Assembly (NCBI GenBank): GCA_031260385.1
Contig: JAIRKB010000272.1
Coordinates: 1 to 5,495 of the forward strand
DNA: 5,495 nucleotides
Source: Propionibacteriaceae bacterium
Lineage (GTDB): Bacteria; Actinomycetota; Actinomycetes; Propionibacteriales; Propionibacteriaceae
Direction: 5' to 3'
Position 1 is the stretch's first letter. The number at the start of each line of letters is the position of its first letter. The notes under the pieces were generated by a model. That model was not told where the DNA came from, made no database searches, and saw nothing but the letters and a program-made list of their open reading frames with translations. Below are positions 1-5,495 of the stretch, one piece after another. The position numbers and the translations under genes were made by a program.

Positions 1-1
1 G

Positions 2-250
2 ATTCGGGAGTTTGAACGGGTCTATCAACAGGCCGGTGACGCCTCCTTGGCCATCATGGTGACCGGCGCTAAGACCGGGTTTGAGGATCTCCAACGGGGA
101 CGGATCATGATCCCATATCACATCAAGCTGTTAGTGGTTCGCGTCGTTCTCGGTGAGGAGATTCGCATGAGACAGACCGCCGGTTTTGTCGAGTTGACGA
201 TTGGCACCCTAGAGGATCTGCCTCGGGCGTTACGAGGGGGTTTGATATGA
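2..250 (+). CDS. C-terminal fragment of a probable DUF58 family protein (5' end outside window)
   Basis: This is the last 82 codons of a gene that enters the window already open; the true start lies upstream. The frame is open from base 2 and ends with TGA at 248-250. An internal ATG at 47 is unlikely to be the start, because the frame is open before it and no ribosome binding site precedes it. The tail has a hydrophobic strand (IKLLVVRVVLGEE), then a strand ending in ELTIGTLEDLPRALR. A final strand followed by a short 'DLPRAL' helix fits the end of actinobacterial DUF58 proteins (vWA-like, MoxR-associated). The stop overlaps the start of the transglutaminase-like gene by ATGA, and DUF58 genes commonly precede TgpA-like genes, often with a moxR ATPase further up. 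The family call rests mainly on this context plus weak recognition of the tail. Substrate and function are not known from the sequence. Confidence 0.6.
   Translation: MREFERVYQQAGDASLAIMVTGAKTGFEDLQRGRIMIPYHIKLLVVRVVLGEEIRMRQTAGFVELTIGTLEDLPRALRGGLI
234..240 (+). promoter_or_regulatory. Ribosome binding site for the transglutaminase-like gene
   Basis: A GAGGGGG run lies six bases before the ATG at 247. It is inside the end of the upstream gene. Together with the ATGA stop/start overlap it fixes the start choice and suggests translational coupling. Confidence 0.65.
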
Positions 251-2637
251 GAGTAATCGATCCATTGGCCCGAACACCGCAGGCGACGCCAGCGGTCTCG
301 TCCCGTCTCGCGCGGATCGTCCCGGACGGTCCGCGCCTAGTCGACGCCAGTTTCGTACTTCTACTATGTATGGTGGCGCTATTCGGTTTTGGCACCACCT
401 TCGACTCCTGGTATTACCTCGCGGTCTCGGCAATTGGGGTCGCCATCGGACTGGTCGTCGCCCATATCATCGCCGCCTTGCGCTGGGACTGGACGATCGG
501 TTTGGTCGGCGCGGTCGGGGCCTATTTCCTGTTTGGGGGCGCGATTGCCGTCCGCCAAGACCTCATCGGGTCGGTGTTGCCCACCTGGCCAACCCTGATT
601 GAACTGTGGAATCTCCTGATCCATGGCTGGAAACAGTTGGTGACGACCCTGCCGCCAGTCTCGGGGACCGGCCGCTTCCTAGCGCTCCCCTTCGTCCTAG
701 CCTTAGTCGCGTCGGCCGGTGCTTACGGGCTCGCCCGAGCCTATAAGGCCTTGGCCTGGCCAGTTCTCCCCCTTGCGGGGCTCTTCGGTCTAGTGATCGC
801 TCTCGGCACCGATATCTCCCATGCGGACCTGTCCTATACCTTGCTACCCCAGGGGTTACTCTGGGTCTTGCTGATGGTGACCTGGAACTCCTATCGGTCG
901 CGGACCCGGTCGCGTTTGGCGACCGGCGCTCGTACCTTCCGTTTCTCCCGTCTAGCTGGTGGGGTCGGCATCCTCCTAGCGGCGGCCCTCGCGGCCACCG
1001 TGACGGCCCCCTACCTACCGGGGGTTAACTCAACTCGGGAGATCATCCGGAACCACGTCCAAGTGCCAATCGAGAATAGCCCTTATCACGGTCCCCTAGC
1101 GAGCTTTAGGAAGTTCTCTTCCGAATCGCAGAAAGACCGCTATTACTACGATAAGACCCTGCTCACAGTGGAAGGGGCCGAGCCGGGGAGCCTACTGCGC
1201 TTTGCTGTGCTCGACTCCTATGACGGCTGGGTTTGGGGGGCCAGCGGATCGGGTTTCCTCAAGGTTGGCTCCCGGATTCCCACCACCATTGACGGCGTGC
1301 CGATGACCGGTGATGCCGTCAACATGACGGTGACAATTGGCCAGACCTATGCTGAGCAAGCGCCGCTTAATGTCTGGGTGCCCAATCTGGGTTATGCGAC
1401 CGAGATCTCTTTCAATGGCGATAACGCGCGCCAGCATGATCAAGGCCTGGTCTATGACATGAGGAAAGGCCAAGGCCTAGTTCTTGACCAGTTCAAATCG
1501 AACGATGTCTTCCAAGTCACCTCCATCAAGACGCCGACCATCACTAGCGCCGATGACCTGAACCAGGAAATCGTACCTTCAGGCATGATCCTGGTGCCAG
1601 CCGAACGGACCGAGTTCCTCGCCGCTGACCTCGCTTTGATGAGCGAGGGAAAGCTGGCACCCTGGGATCAGCTAAAGGCGACCGCGGTCAGCTTTGCTAA
1701 CGGCTCTTGGTCGGATGGTACGGAAGGTCCTGGTCGCGAGCAGTATCGACCCGGTCATGGGCAGGGACGACTGAAGACCTTCCTCGAAGGGCTCCCCAAC
1801 TGTGTCGGTAGTGACGAGCACTATGCGGCGATGTTCGCCTTGTTCGCCAACCGGATCGGTTATCCGGCGCGGGTGGTTTTTGGGGCGACGATGCCAGTCC
1901 TCGGAAACGAGGTGCGCGGTCAGGATGTGACGGTTTGGGTGGAGATTAGGACGACCGATGGCTGGGTAGCGATCCATCCGTCAGTGTTTATTCCGGATCG
2001 CGAAAACTTCACCGCCGACGAACGGCCGAAGATCCAAGACGACCCCAATGAGGTCTCACCAGTTCCGGAGAAGAAGCCTAAGGAACCGAATACCGATGAG
2101 CTAGGCGGGGAAGCCTCTGGCGATATCACCCCTCCCTTCGATCCGCCAAAGCCCGGTGATCTGCCAGCTTGGGGATGGGTTGCGGTTGGGACCGGTTCGA
2201 GTCTCGGGTTACTATTCCTGTTGACCACACTGTTGCTGATTATTAAGGGCGTAAGGGCCTGGTCGAGACGGACTCGTGGGACGTACGTTAACCGGATTGC
2301 CGCTGGTTGGGCCGATGCAATTGACCGCGCCCGCGATGTCGGGATAAAGGTGACGGCGGCGCAGACTCGCACCGAGCAGGCGCTCGGGATGGCCGGGACG
2401 CCACTGCTCGCCTTGGCGGCGAGTTCGGAACGAGCGATGTTCCAGCCTGCGGCCCCAGATCGAGAGATCGTGACCGCCTATTGGGACGAGGTTAGGGCTC
2501 TTAAAGCGGAGTTGTTGGGTGAGCGTCGAGGGCTGAAGAAGCTCTGGTCGCGCATCACACCGCGGTCACTGTGGCCAGCACCGAAGGTAAAGGCGACGCG
2601 GCTTCCGAGACCCCATCGAACCCCAGGAGTCTCGTAG
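247..2637 (+). CDS. Membrane DUF3488/TgpA-like transglutaminase-fold protein, probably catalytically inactive
   Basis: This 796-residue membrane protein fits the TgpA-like plan. About seven hydrophobic segments (roughly residues 33-51, 57-77, 83-103, 143-165, 170-188, 197-213, 236-255) come first. A large, probably extracytoplasmic region follows, with the family-like stretch FAVLDSYDGWVW at 319-330 and a transglutaminase-like core at about 510-582. Then come a Pro/Glu/Asp-rich linker (about 597-640), one more membrane segment (about 645-666) followed by basic residues, and a cytoplasmic tail of about 120 residues. Seven N-terminal segments would place the core outside the cell. The fold signature is clear (HYAAMFALFANRIGYPARVV; VWVEIRTTDGWVAIHP), but the usual Cys, His and Asp positions appear to hold Asp523, Thr562 and His577. 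Cys519 lies four residues before the expected nucleophile position. A binding or scaffold role in the envelope is therefore more likely than catalysis; this is inference. It starts at the ATG overlapping the upstream stop and is probably in the hpt transcript. Confidence 0.85.
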   Translation: MRVIDPLARTPQATPAVSSRLARIVPDGPRLVDASFVLLLCMVALFGFGTTFDSWYYLAVSAIGVAIGLVVAHIIAALRWDWTIGLVGAVGAYFLFGGAIAVRQDLIGSVLPTWPTLIELWNLLIHGWKQLVTTLPPVSGTGRFLALPFVLALVASAGAYGLARAYKALAWPVLPLAGLFGLVIALGTDISHADLSYTLLPQGLLWVLLMVTWNSYRSRTRSRLATGARTFRFSRLAGGVGILLAAALAATVTAPYLPGVNSTREIIRNHVQVPIENSPYHGPLASFRKFSSESQKDRYYYDKTLLTVEGAEPGSLLRFAVLDSYDGWVWGASGSGFLKVGSRIPTTIDGVPMTGDAVNMTVTIGQTYAEQAPLNVWVPNLGYATEISFNGDNARQHDQGLVYDMRKGQGLVLDQFKSNDVFQVTSIKTPTITSADDLNQEIVPSGMILVPAERTEFLAADLALMSEGKLAPWDQLKATAVSFANGSWSDGTEGPGREQYRPGHGQGRLKTFLEGLPNCVGSDEHYAAMFALFANRIGYPARVVFGATMPVLGNEVRGQDVTVWVEIRTTDGWVAIHPSVFIPDRENFTADERPKIQDDPNEVSPVPEKKPKEPNTDELGGEASGDITPPFDPPKPGDLPAWGWVAVGTGSSLGLLFLLTTLLLIIKGVRAWSRRTRGTYVNRIAAGWADAIDRARDVGIKVTAAQTRTEQALGMAGTPLLALAASSERAMFQPAAPDREIVTAYWDEVRALKAELLGERRGLKKLWSRITPRSLWPAPKVKATRLPRPHRTPGVS

Positions 2638-2651
2638 AGTAGAGTAAGAGT
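2634..2651 (+). promoter_or_regulatory. Purine-rich GTAGA-type tandem repeat across the stop-to-start junction before hpt
   Basis: From 2634 the sequence reads GTAGA, GTAGA, GTAAG, then AGT and the GTG start of hpt. It includes the TAG stop of the preceding gene. There is no AAGGAGG-like core at proper spacing; AAGAG at 2646-2650 is only one base from the GTG. Initiation at hpt therefore probably relies on ribosomes finishing the upstream gene 14 bases earlier. Confidence 0.4.
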
Positions 2652-3203
2652 GTGAATTTGGACGATGTACGTAGCGATCTGAGTCAGATACTCTACACCG
2701 AAGCCCAGATCCAAGCTCGGGTTGAGGAGCTGGCGGCCCAGGTCGATGAGGATTACGCTGGGCGCGATCCCCTACTAGTGGGGATCCTCAATGGGGCTGT
2801 CATGATGATGGCGGATCTGTCGCGGGCGCTGACGATCCATTGTGAAATGGATTGGATGGCGATCTCATCTTATGGCTCGGGGATTGCTTCCTCGGGGGTA
2901 GTGCGGATCTTGAAGGATATGAACGTCTCGGTGGTTGATCGCCATGTCCTAATCGTCGAGGATATCGTCGACACCGGGCTGACCTTGTCGTACCTCATCG
3001 AGAACCTGCGGTCGCGGAACCCGGCGTCGATTGAGGTCTGTGCCGGCTTCCGCAAACCGGAGGCGGCGCGCAACCATGTCCACGTTAAATACCTCGGCTT
3101 CGACATTCCTAGCGACTTTGTTGTTGGGTACGGGCTAGACTACGCCGGAAGGTACCGCAACCTGAAAGGGTTAGGGGTCCTGTCCCCATCGGTTTACTCG
3201 TGA
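2652..3203 (+). CDS. hpt: Hypoxanthine phosphoribosyltransferase
   Basis: Cytoplasmic purine salvage enzyme that joins hypoxanthine (and often guanine) to PRPP, giving IMP or GMP and pyrophosphate. The 183-residue length is normal for bacterial Hpt. Visible motifs are the pyrophosphate loop region VGILNGAVMMMADL (43-56), the flexible-loop region ISSYGSG (71-77) followed by SGVVRILKD (81-89), and the PRPP-binding motif VLIVEDIVDTGLTL (99-112) with acidic pair Glu103-Asp104 and probable catalytic base Asp107. Lys135 in FRKP fits the purine-contacting lysine, and VVGYGLDYAGRYRNL (157-171) is the usual C-terminal signature. Asn47 stands where many homologues have Lys or Arg. The GTG start is chosen because the protein begins at the usual distance from the motifs and no in-frame ATG lies near; an in-frame TTG two codons later is possible. 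The gene follows the transglutaminase-like gene by 14 bases and precedes ftsH, its usual partner. Confidence 0.96.
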   Translation: MNLDDVRSDLSQILYTEAQIQARVEELAAQVDEDYAGRDPLLVGILNGAVMMMADLSRALTIHCEMDWMAISSYGSGIASSGVVRILKDMNVSVVDRHVLIVEDIVDTGLTLSYLIENLRSRNPASIEVCAGFRKPEAARNHVHVKYLGFDIPSDFVVGYGLDYAGRYRNLKGLGVLSPSVYS

Positions 3204-3263
3204 GTTGGGCCCCGGCCTAGCGCAGCGTGATTCCCCCCCCCAAGTGATGAGGAGTATGCGAAG
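3204..3263 (+). other. hpt-ftsH spacer with a nine-C homopolymer
   Basis: This 60-base spacer contains a GC-rich palindromic patch (GGGCCCCGGCC, 3207-3217) and an uninterrupted run of nine C at 3233-3241, just before the ftsH ribosome binding site. I see no convincing -35/-10 promoter pair and no terminator with a T run, so read-through from hpt into ftsH is likely. Confidence 0.6.
3249..3254 (+). promoter_or_regulatory. Ribosome binding site of ftsH
   Basis: GAGGAG lies nine bases before the ATG at 3264. It supports that ATG over the out-of-frame ATG at 3256. It is the only clear Shine-Dalgarno sequence at a non-overlapping junction in the window. Confidence 0.75.
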
Positions 3264-5336
3264 ATGAATGTCCTGAAACGGTTGGCCAAGAGCCCCTTCT
3301 TGTGGGTCTTGATCGGCTTTGGCTTCGTACTGCTGCTATTTCGCCTGATCGAAGGCAGTTCGACCTACCAGGAAGTGCCGACCTCTGAAGCGGTGGCGAT
3401 CATCATGGGTAAGGCGAAGCTCGAGGAAGTGATCCTGACCGATCAGCAGCAGCTTATCCAAATCACGATGATCGGCGAGGATGGCAACGAGAAGAAGCTG
3501 CAAGCAGCTTGGGTGGGGTCGATGTCCGACCCCCTGGTGGAGCGCCTCAACCAGCGGGTGGCGGAGGGCAGCCTGGAGAAGTGGGATGGCGTCAATGTGA
3601 CGGCTGGCTTCTGGTCGACCCTGCTGACCTGGCTGTTGCCGATGTTGCTAATCGTCGGGTTGTTTATATTTATCATGGGTTCCGCCGGTGGGGGGCCGGG
3701 CGGACGGATCTTTAGTTTCGGGCGCTCGAAAGCCAAGGTCGCCAATAAGGACACGCCGAAGACCACCTTCGCTGATGTTGCCGGGGTCGATGAGGCGGTT
3801 GAGGAGCTCGAGGAGATCAAGGATTTCTTGGCGGAACCGGGCAAGTTTAAGGCGCTAGGGGCGAAGATTCCCAAGGGTGTCCTGTTGTACGGGCCGCCGG
3901 GGACTGGTAAAACCCTGTTGGCGCGGGCGGTCGCTGGGGAGGCCGGGGTGCCGTTCTATTCGATTTCCGGTTCCGACTTCGTGGAAATGTTCGTGGGGGT
4001 TGGCGCCTCGCGGGTGCGCGATCTTTTCGAGCAAGCGAAAGCGAATGCGCCCGCGATTGTGTTTATCGATGAGATTGATGCCGTCGGTCGCCATCGCGGG
4101 GCGGGCATGGGCGGTGGCCATGATGAACGCGAGCAGACCCTCAACCAGTTGCTCGTCGAGATGGATGGGTTCGATGCCCACGGTGGGGTGATCCTGATCG
4201 CGGCTACTAACCGGCCTGATGTCTTGGATCCAGCCTTGTTGCGTCCCGGTCGCTTTGACCGCCAGATCGCAGTTGATTCCCCGGATCTGAAGGGGCGTTA
4301 CAAGATCCTGCTGGTCCACGCTTCGGGCAAGCCGCTAGCTGACGATGTTGACCTGCAGGGGGTTGCGCGGCGGACTCCGGGCTTCACCGGGGCGGACTTG
4401 GCGAATGTCCTCAATGAGGCGGCTTTGTTGGCGGCGCGGACCAACCTGACAGAGATCTCCAACGAGGTTCTTGATGAGTCGATTGATCGGGTCGTGGCGG
4501 GCCCCCAGAAACGGACCCGGGTGATGAAAGCCCAAGAGATCCTCAACACGGCTTACCATGAAGCTGGTCACGCGCTGGTGGCGGCGGCGATGCCGGGCTC
4601 AGATCCCGTCCAAAAGATCACGATCCTGCCGCGTGGGCGGGCCCTCGGTTACACGATGGTGATGCCGGATCAGGATCAGTATTCGCAATCACGCGGGCAA
4701 TTGCTCAACCAACTGGCTTATATGCTTGGCGGTCGGGCGGCCGAGGAGTTGATCTTCCACGACCCGACGACCGGGGCGAGCAACGATATTGAGAAGGCCA
4801 CCAAGGTGGCGCGGGCGATGGTGATGCAGTTCGGGATGACCGAGGCGTTAGGGGCCGTTCGCTACGGCTCCGATGACCGCGAACCCTTCCTTGGTATGGA
4901 GATGGCCCACTCTTCGGCTATCTCCCCGCAGACTGCCGCCCTGATTGATGCTGAGGTCGCGAAGCTGATCCACAATGCCCATCAGGAGGCCTTCGACACC
5001 CTCGTCGACAATCGCGAAATCCTTGATGAACTGGTTCGACAACTGCTTGAGCACGAGACCTTGGATAAGGAGCAGGTGGCGACGATCTTCGCTGAACTGA
5101 AGCTGAGGGATGTACGGCCGCCATGGACCGGGTCGACAACCCGCCAGCCGTCAACTGTGCCCCCCGTGCCAGCGCCTGATCTTCCGGAACCGACTCTGGA
5201 TGATGTGACCATCGAGCCCAAAGAGGTTGTTGAAGAACCGGAAGAACCGTCGTCTGGGACTCCTTCGCCATTGGGGCCGGGAACTTGGGTTGATCCTCAG
5301 GCACCGGGGGATTGGCCACCACCGGGACGGTCTTGA
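3264..5336 (+). CDS. ftsH: ATP-dependent zinc metalloprotease FtsH
   Basis: Membrane-anchored AAA+ protease, hexameric in characterised members, that unfolds and degrades damaged membrane proteins and some short-lived cytosolic regulators. The 690-residue protein has two N-terminal membrane segments (about 11-29 and 118-139) flanking a small extracytoplasmic domain. The AAA+ module has Walker A GPPGTGKT (210-217), the pore motif FVGVG (243-247, Phe243), Walker B IVFIDEID (265-272) and the second region of homology NRPDVLDPALLRPGRFDR (316-333) with its arginines. The M41 protease domain has the zinc motif HEAGH (His432, Glu433, His436) and the probable third ligand Asp508 in GASNDIEKAT. All key residues are intact, so it should be active. 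After about residue 618 the tail is rich in Pro, Glu and Asp and looks disordered, as in many actinobacterial FtsH proteins. The ATG at 3264 puts the first membrane segment where expected and has a good ribosome binding site. Confidence 0.98.
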   Translation: MNVLKRLAKSPFLWVLIGFGFVLLLFRLIEGSSTYQEVPTSEAVAIIMGKAKLEEVILTDQQQLIQITMIGEDGNEKKLQAAWVGSMSDPLVERLNQRVAEGSLEKWDGVNVTAGFWSTLLTWLLPMLLIVGLFIFIMGSAGGGPGGRIFSFGRSKAKVANKDTPKTTFADVAGVDEAVEELEEIKDFLAEPGKFKALGAKIPKGVLLYGPPGTGKTLLARAVAGEAGVPFYSISGSDFVEMFVGVGASRVRDLFEQAKANAPAIVFIDEIDAVGRHRGAGMGGGHDEREQTLNQLLVEMDGFDAHGGVILIAATNRPDVLDPALLRPGRFDRQIAVDSPDLKGRYKILLVHASGKPLADDVDLQGVARRTPGFTGADLANVLNEAALLAARTNLTEISNEVLDESIDRVVAGPQKRTRVMKAQEILNTAYHEAGHALVAAAMPGSDPVQKITILPRGRALGYTMVMPDQDQYSQSRGQLLNQLAYMLGGRAAEELIFHDPTTGASNDIEKATKVARAMVMQFGMTEALGAVRYGSDDREPFLGMEMAHSSAISPQTAALIDAEVAKLIHNAHQEAFDTLVDNREILDELVRQLLEHETLDKEQVATIFAELKLRDVRPPWTGSTTRQPSTVPPVPAPDLPEPTLDDVTIEPKEVVEEPEEPSSGTPSPLGPGTWVDPQAPGDWPPPGRS

Positions 5337-5387
5337 TGTACGTGGTGTGGGGGTTGGGTGCCGAAGTTGTTGGACGGAGGTCGTTGC

Positions 5388-5419
5388 GCGCCGCGATCCT
5401 TCGGATCTTATCGCGGCGC
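5388..5419. repeat. Perfect 10-base-pair GC-rich hairpin after ftsH
   Basis: GCGCCGCGAT (5388-5397) is the exact reverse complement of ATCGCGGCGC (5410-5419), with a 12-base loop. An inner alternative, GATCC-TTC-GGATC (5395-5407), competes with the base of that loop. It starts 51 bases past the ftsH stop and is not followed by a T run, so it could protect the 3' end of the ftsH message or act as a weak terminator. Confidence 0.75.
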
Positions 5420-5437
5420 TCACTTCACTTCGAAAAC

Positions 5438-5450
5438 GGCGCTTTGCGCC
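5438..5450. repeat. Short perfect hairpin GGCGC-TTT-GCGCC
   Basis: A five-base-pair all-GC stem with a three-base loop. Its 5' arm lies in CGGCGCT (5437-5443), a direct copy of CGGCGCT at 5414-5420 in the 3' arm of the preceding hairpin. GCGCC at 5446-5450 could therefore pair with either copy. Confidence 0.55.
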
Positions 5451-5451
5451 T

Positions 5452-5471
5452 AAATCGTTTCACGATTTTTT
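5452..5471 (+). terminator. Probable intrinsic terminator downstream of ftsH
   Basis: AAATCGT (5452-5458) and ACGATTT (5462-5468) form a perfect seven-base-pair stem with loop TTC, running into six T (5466-5471). The shape fits a Rho-independent terminator, but the stem is AT-rich and would be weak alone. The GC-rich hairpin immediately before it may add to pausing. It is a plausible end for the ftsH transcript. Confidence 0.5.
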
Positions 5472-5480
5472 CTCGTACTT

Positions 5481-5495
5481 GGCACCAGAGGTGCC
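5481..5495. repeat. Perfect hairpin GGCACC-AGA-GGTGCC at window edge
   Basis: A six-base-pair perfect stem with a three-base loop, ending on the last base of the window. The stem may extend beyond the edge. GGTGCC also occurs at 5357-5362, so the 5' arm here could pair with that distant copy instead. Confidence 0.55.

Larger units (their letters stand above)
5337..5495. other. Hairpin-rich region after ftsH with no recognised gene
   Basis: The last 159 bases contain four perfect hairpins and become less GC-rich than the genes. Two + frames stay open to the window edge. One starts at the ATG at 5336, which overlaps the ftsH stop as TGATG (peptide begins MYVVWGLGAEVV). The other can start at GTG 5347 and includes ALTSLRKRRFAPKSFHDFF. 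Neither matches a family I recognise, and neither resembles the start of folE, the common gene after ftsH. GGAGG at 5376-5380 looks like a ribosome binding site but has no well-spaced start. A non-coding or intergenic region is the simplest reading; a partial gene continuing past the window is possible. Confidence 0.5.

Noticed and set aside
47..250. Complete 67-codon gene starting at ATG 47
   Set aside because: The same frame is open from the window start, and the ATG lacks a ribosome binding site. It is better read as the tail of a longer gene.
1920..2372. 150-codon open frame on the - strand
   Set aside because: It lies wholly inside the transglutaminase-like gene and its Ser/Pro/Arg-rich peptide has no family signature. 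It is the antisense shadow of a well-supported gene.
3207..3217. GGGCCCCGGCC palindromic patch as a terminator after hpt
   Set aside because: The two GGCC arms leave only a two-base loop and no T run follows, so it is not a convincing terminator.
3855..4319. 154-codon open frame on the - strand
   Set aside because: It is antisense to the conserved AAA+ core of ftsH and resembles no known protein.
4918..5423. Overlapping - strand frames near the end of ftsH
   Set aside because: Low-complexity Pro/Arg/Ser peptides arise from the complement of the Pro/Glu-rich FtsH tail. There is no convincing ribosome binding site or family match.
5388..5495. CRISPR-like or tandem repeat array
   Set aside because: The hairpins differ in arm sequence and spacing, so there is no repeated unit with constant spacers.

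Overview
The window looks like chromosomal DNA of a GC-rich Gram-positive bacterium, most likely an actinomycete (Actinomycetota). The evidence is the adjacency of hpt and ftsH, an FtsH with a long Pro/Glu-rich tail, a GTG start on hpt, and a membrane transglutaminase-like protein whose C-terminal region has a form I associate with actinobacteria. The genus cannot be read from the sequence.

Layout: all recognisable genes are on the + strand and tightly packed. (1) Bases 2-250 are the 3' end of a gene that fits the C-terminus of a DUF58 (MoxR-associated, vWA-like) protein. It overlaps the next gene by ATGA. (2) Bases 247-2637 encode a 796-residue membrane protein of the DUF3488/TgpA transglutaminase-like family. 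All three catalytic triad positions appear to be substituted (Asp, Thr and His in place of Cys, His and Asp). (3) After a 14-base gap, 2652-3203 encodes hypoxanthine phosphoribosyltransferase (Hpt), with a GTG start and a poor ribosome binding site. (4) After a 60-base spacer holding a run of nine C, 3264-5336 encodes the membrane AAA+ zinc protease FtsH, complete with all expected motifs. (5) Bases 5337-5495 hold no recognisable gene. They hold at least four perfect hairpins, one followed by six T, and the last ends exactly at the window edge.

How the genes relate: DUF58 and TgpA-like proteins normally form a MoxR/DUF58/transglutaminase module, thought to be a chaperone and cell-envelope system. 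Hpt (purine salvage) and FtsH (membrane protein quality control) are a conserved neighbour pair, usually preceded by tilS and, in actinobacteria, often followed by folate genes starting with folE. Here the envelope module sits where tilS would be expected, and no folE is visible after ftsH, so the window may record a local rearrangement. The short gaps suggest the first three genes are translated from one message. FtsH has its own good ribosome binding site.

I found no CRISPR array, tRNA, rRNA or transposase. The items most worth a second look are the pseudo-transglutaminase active site and the hairpin cluster after ftsH. Neither proves a new system.
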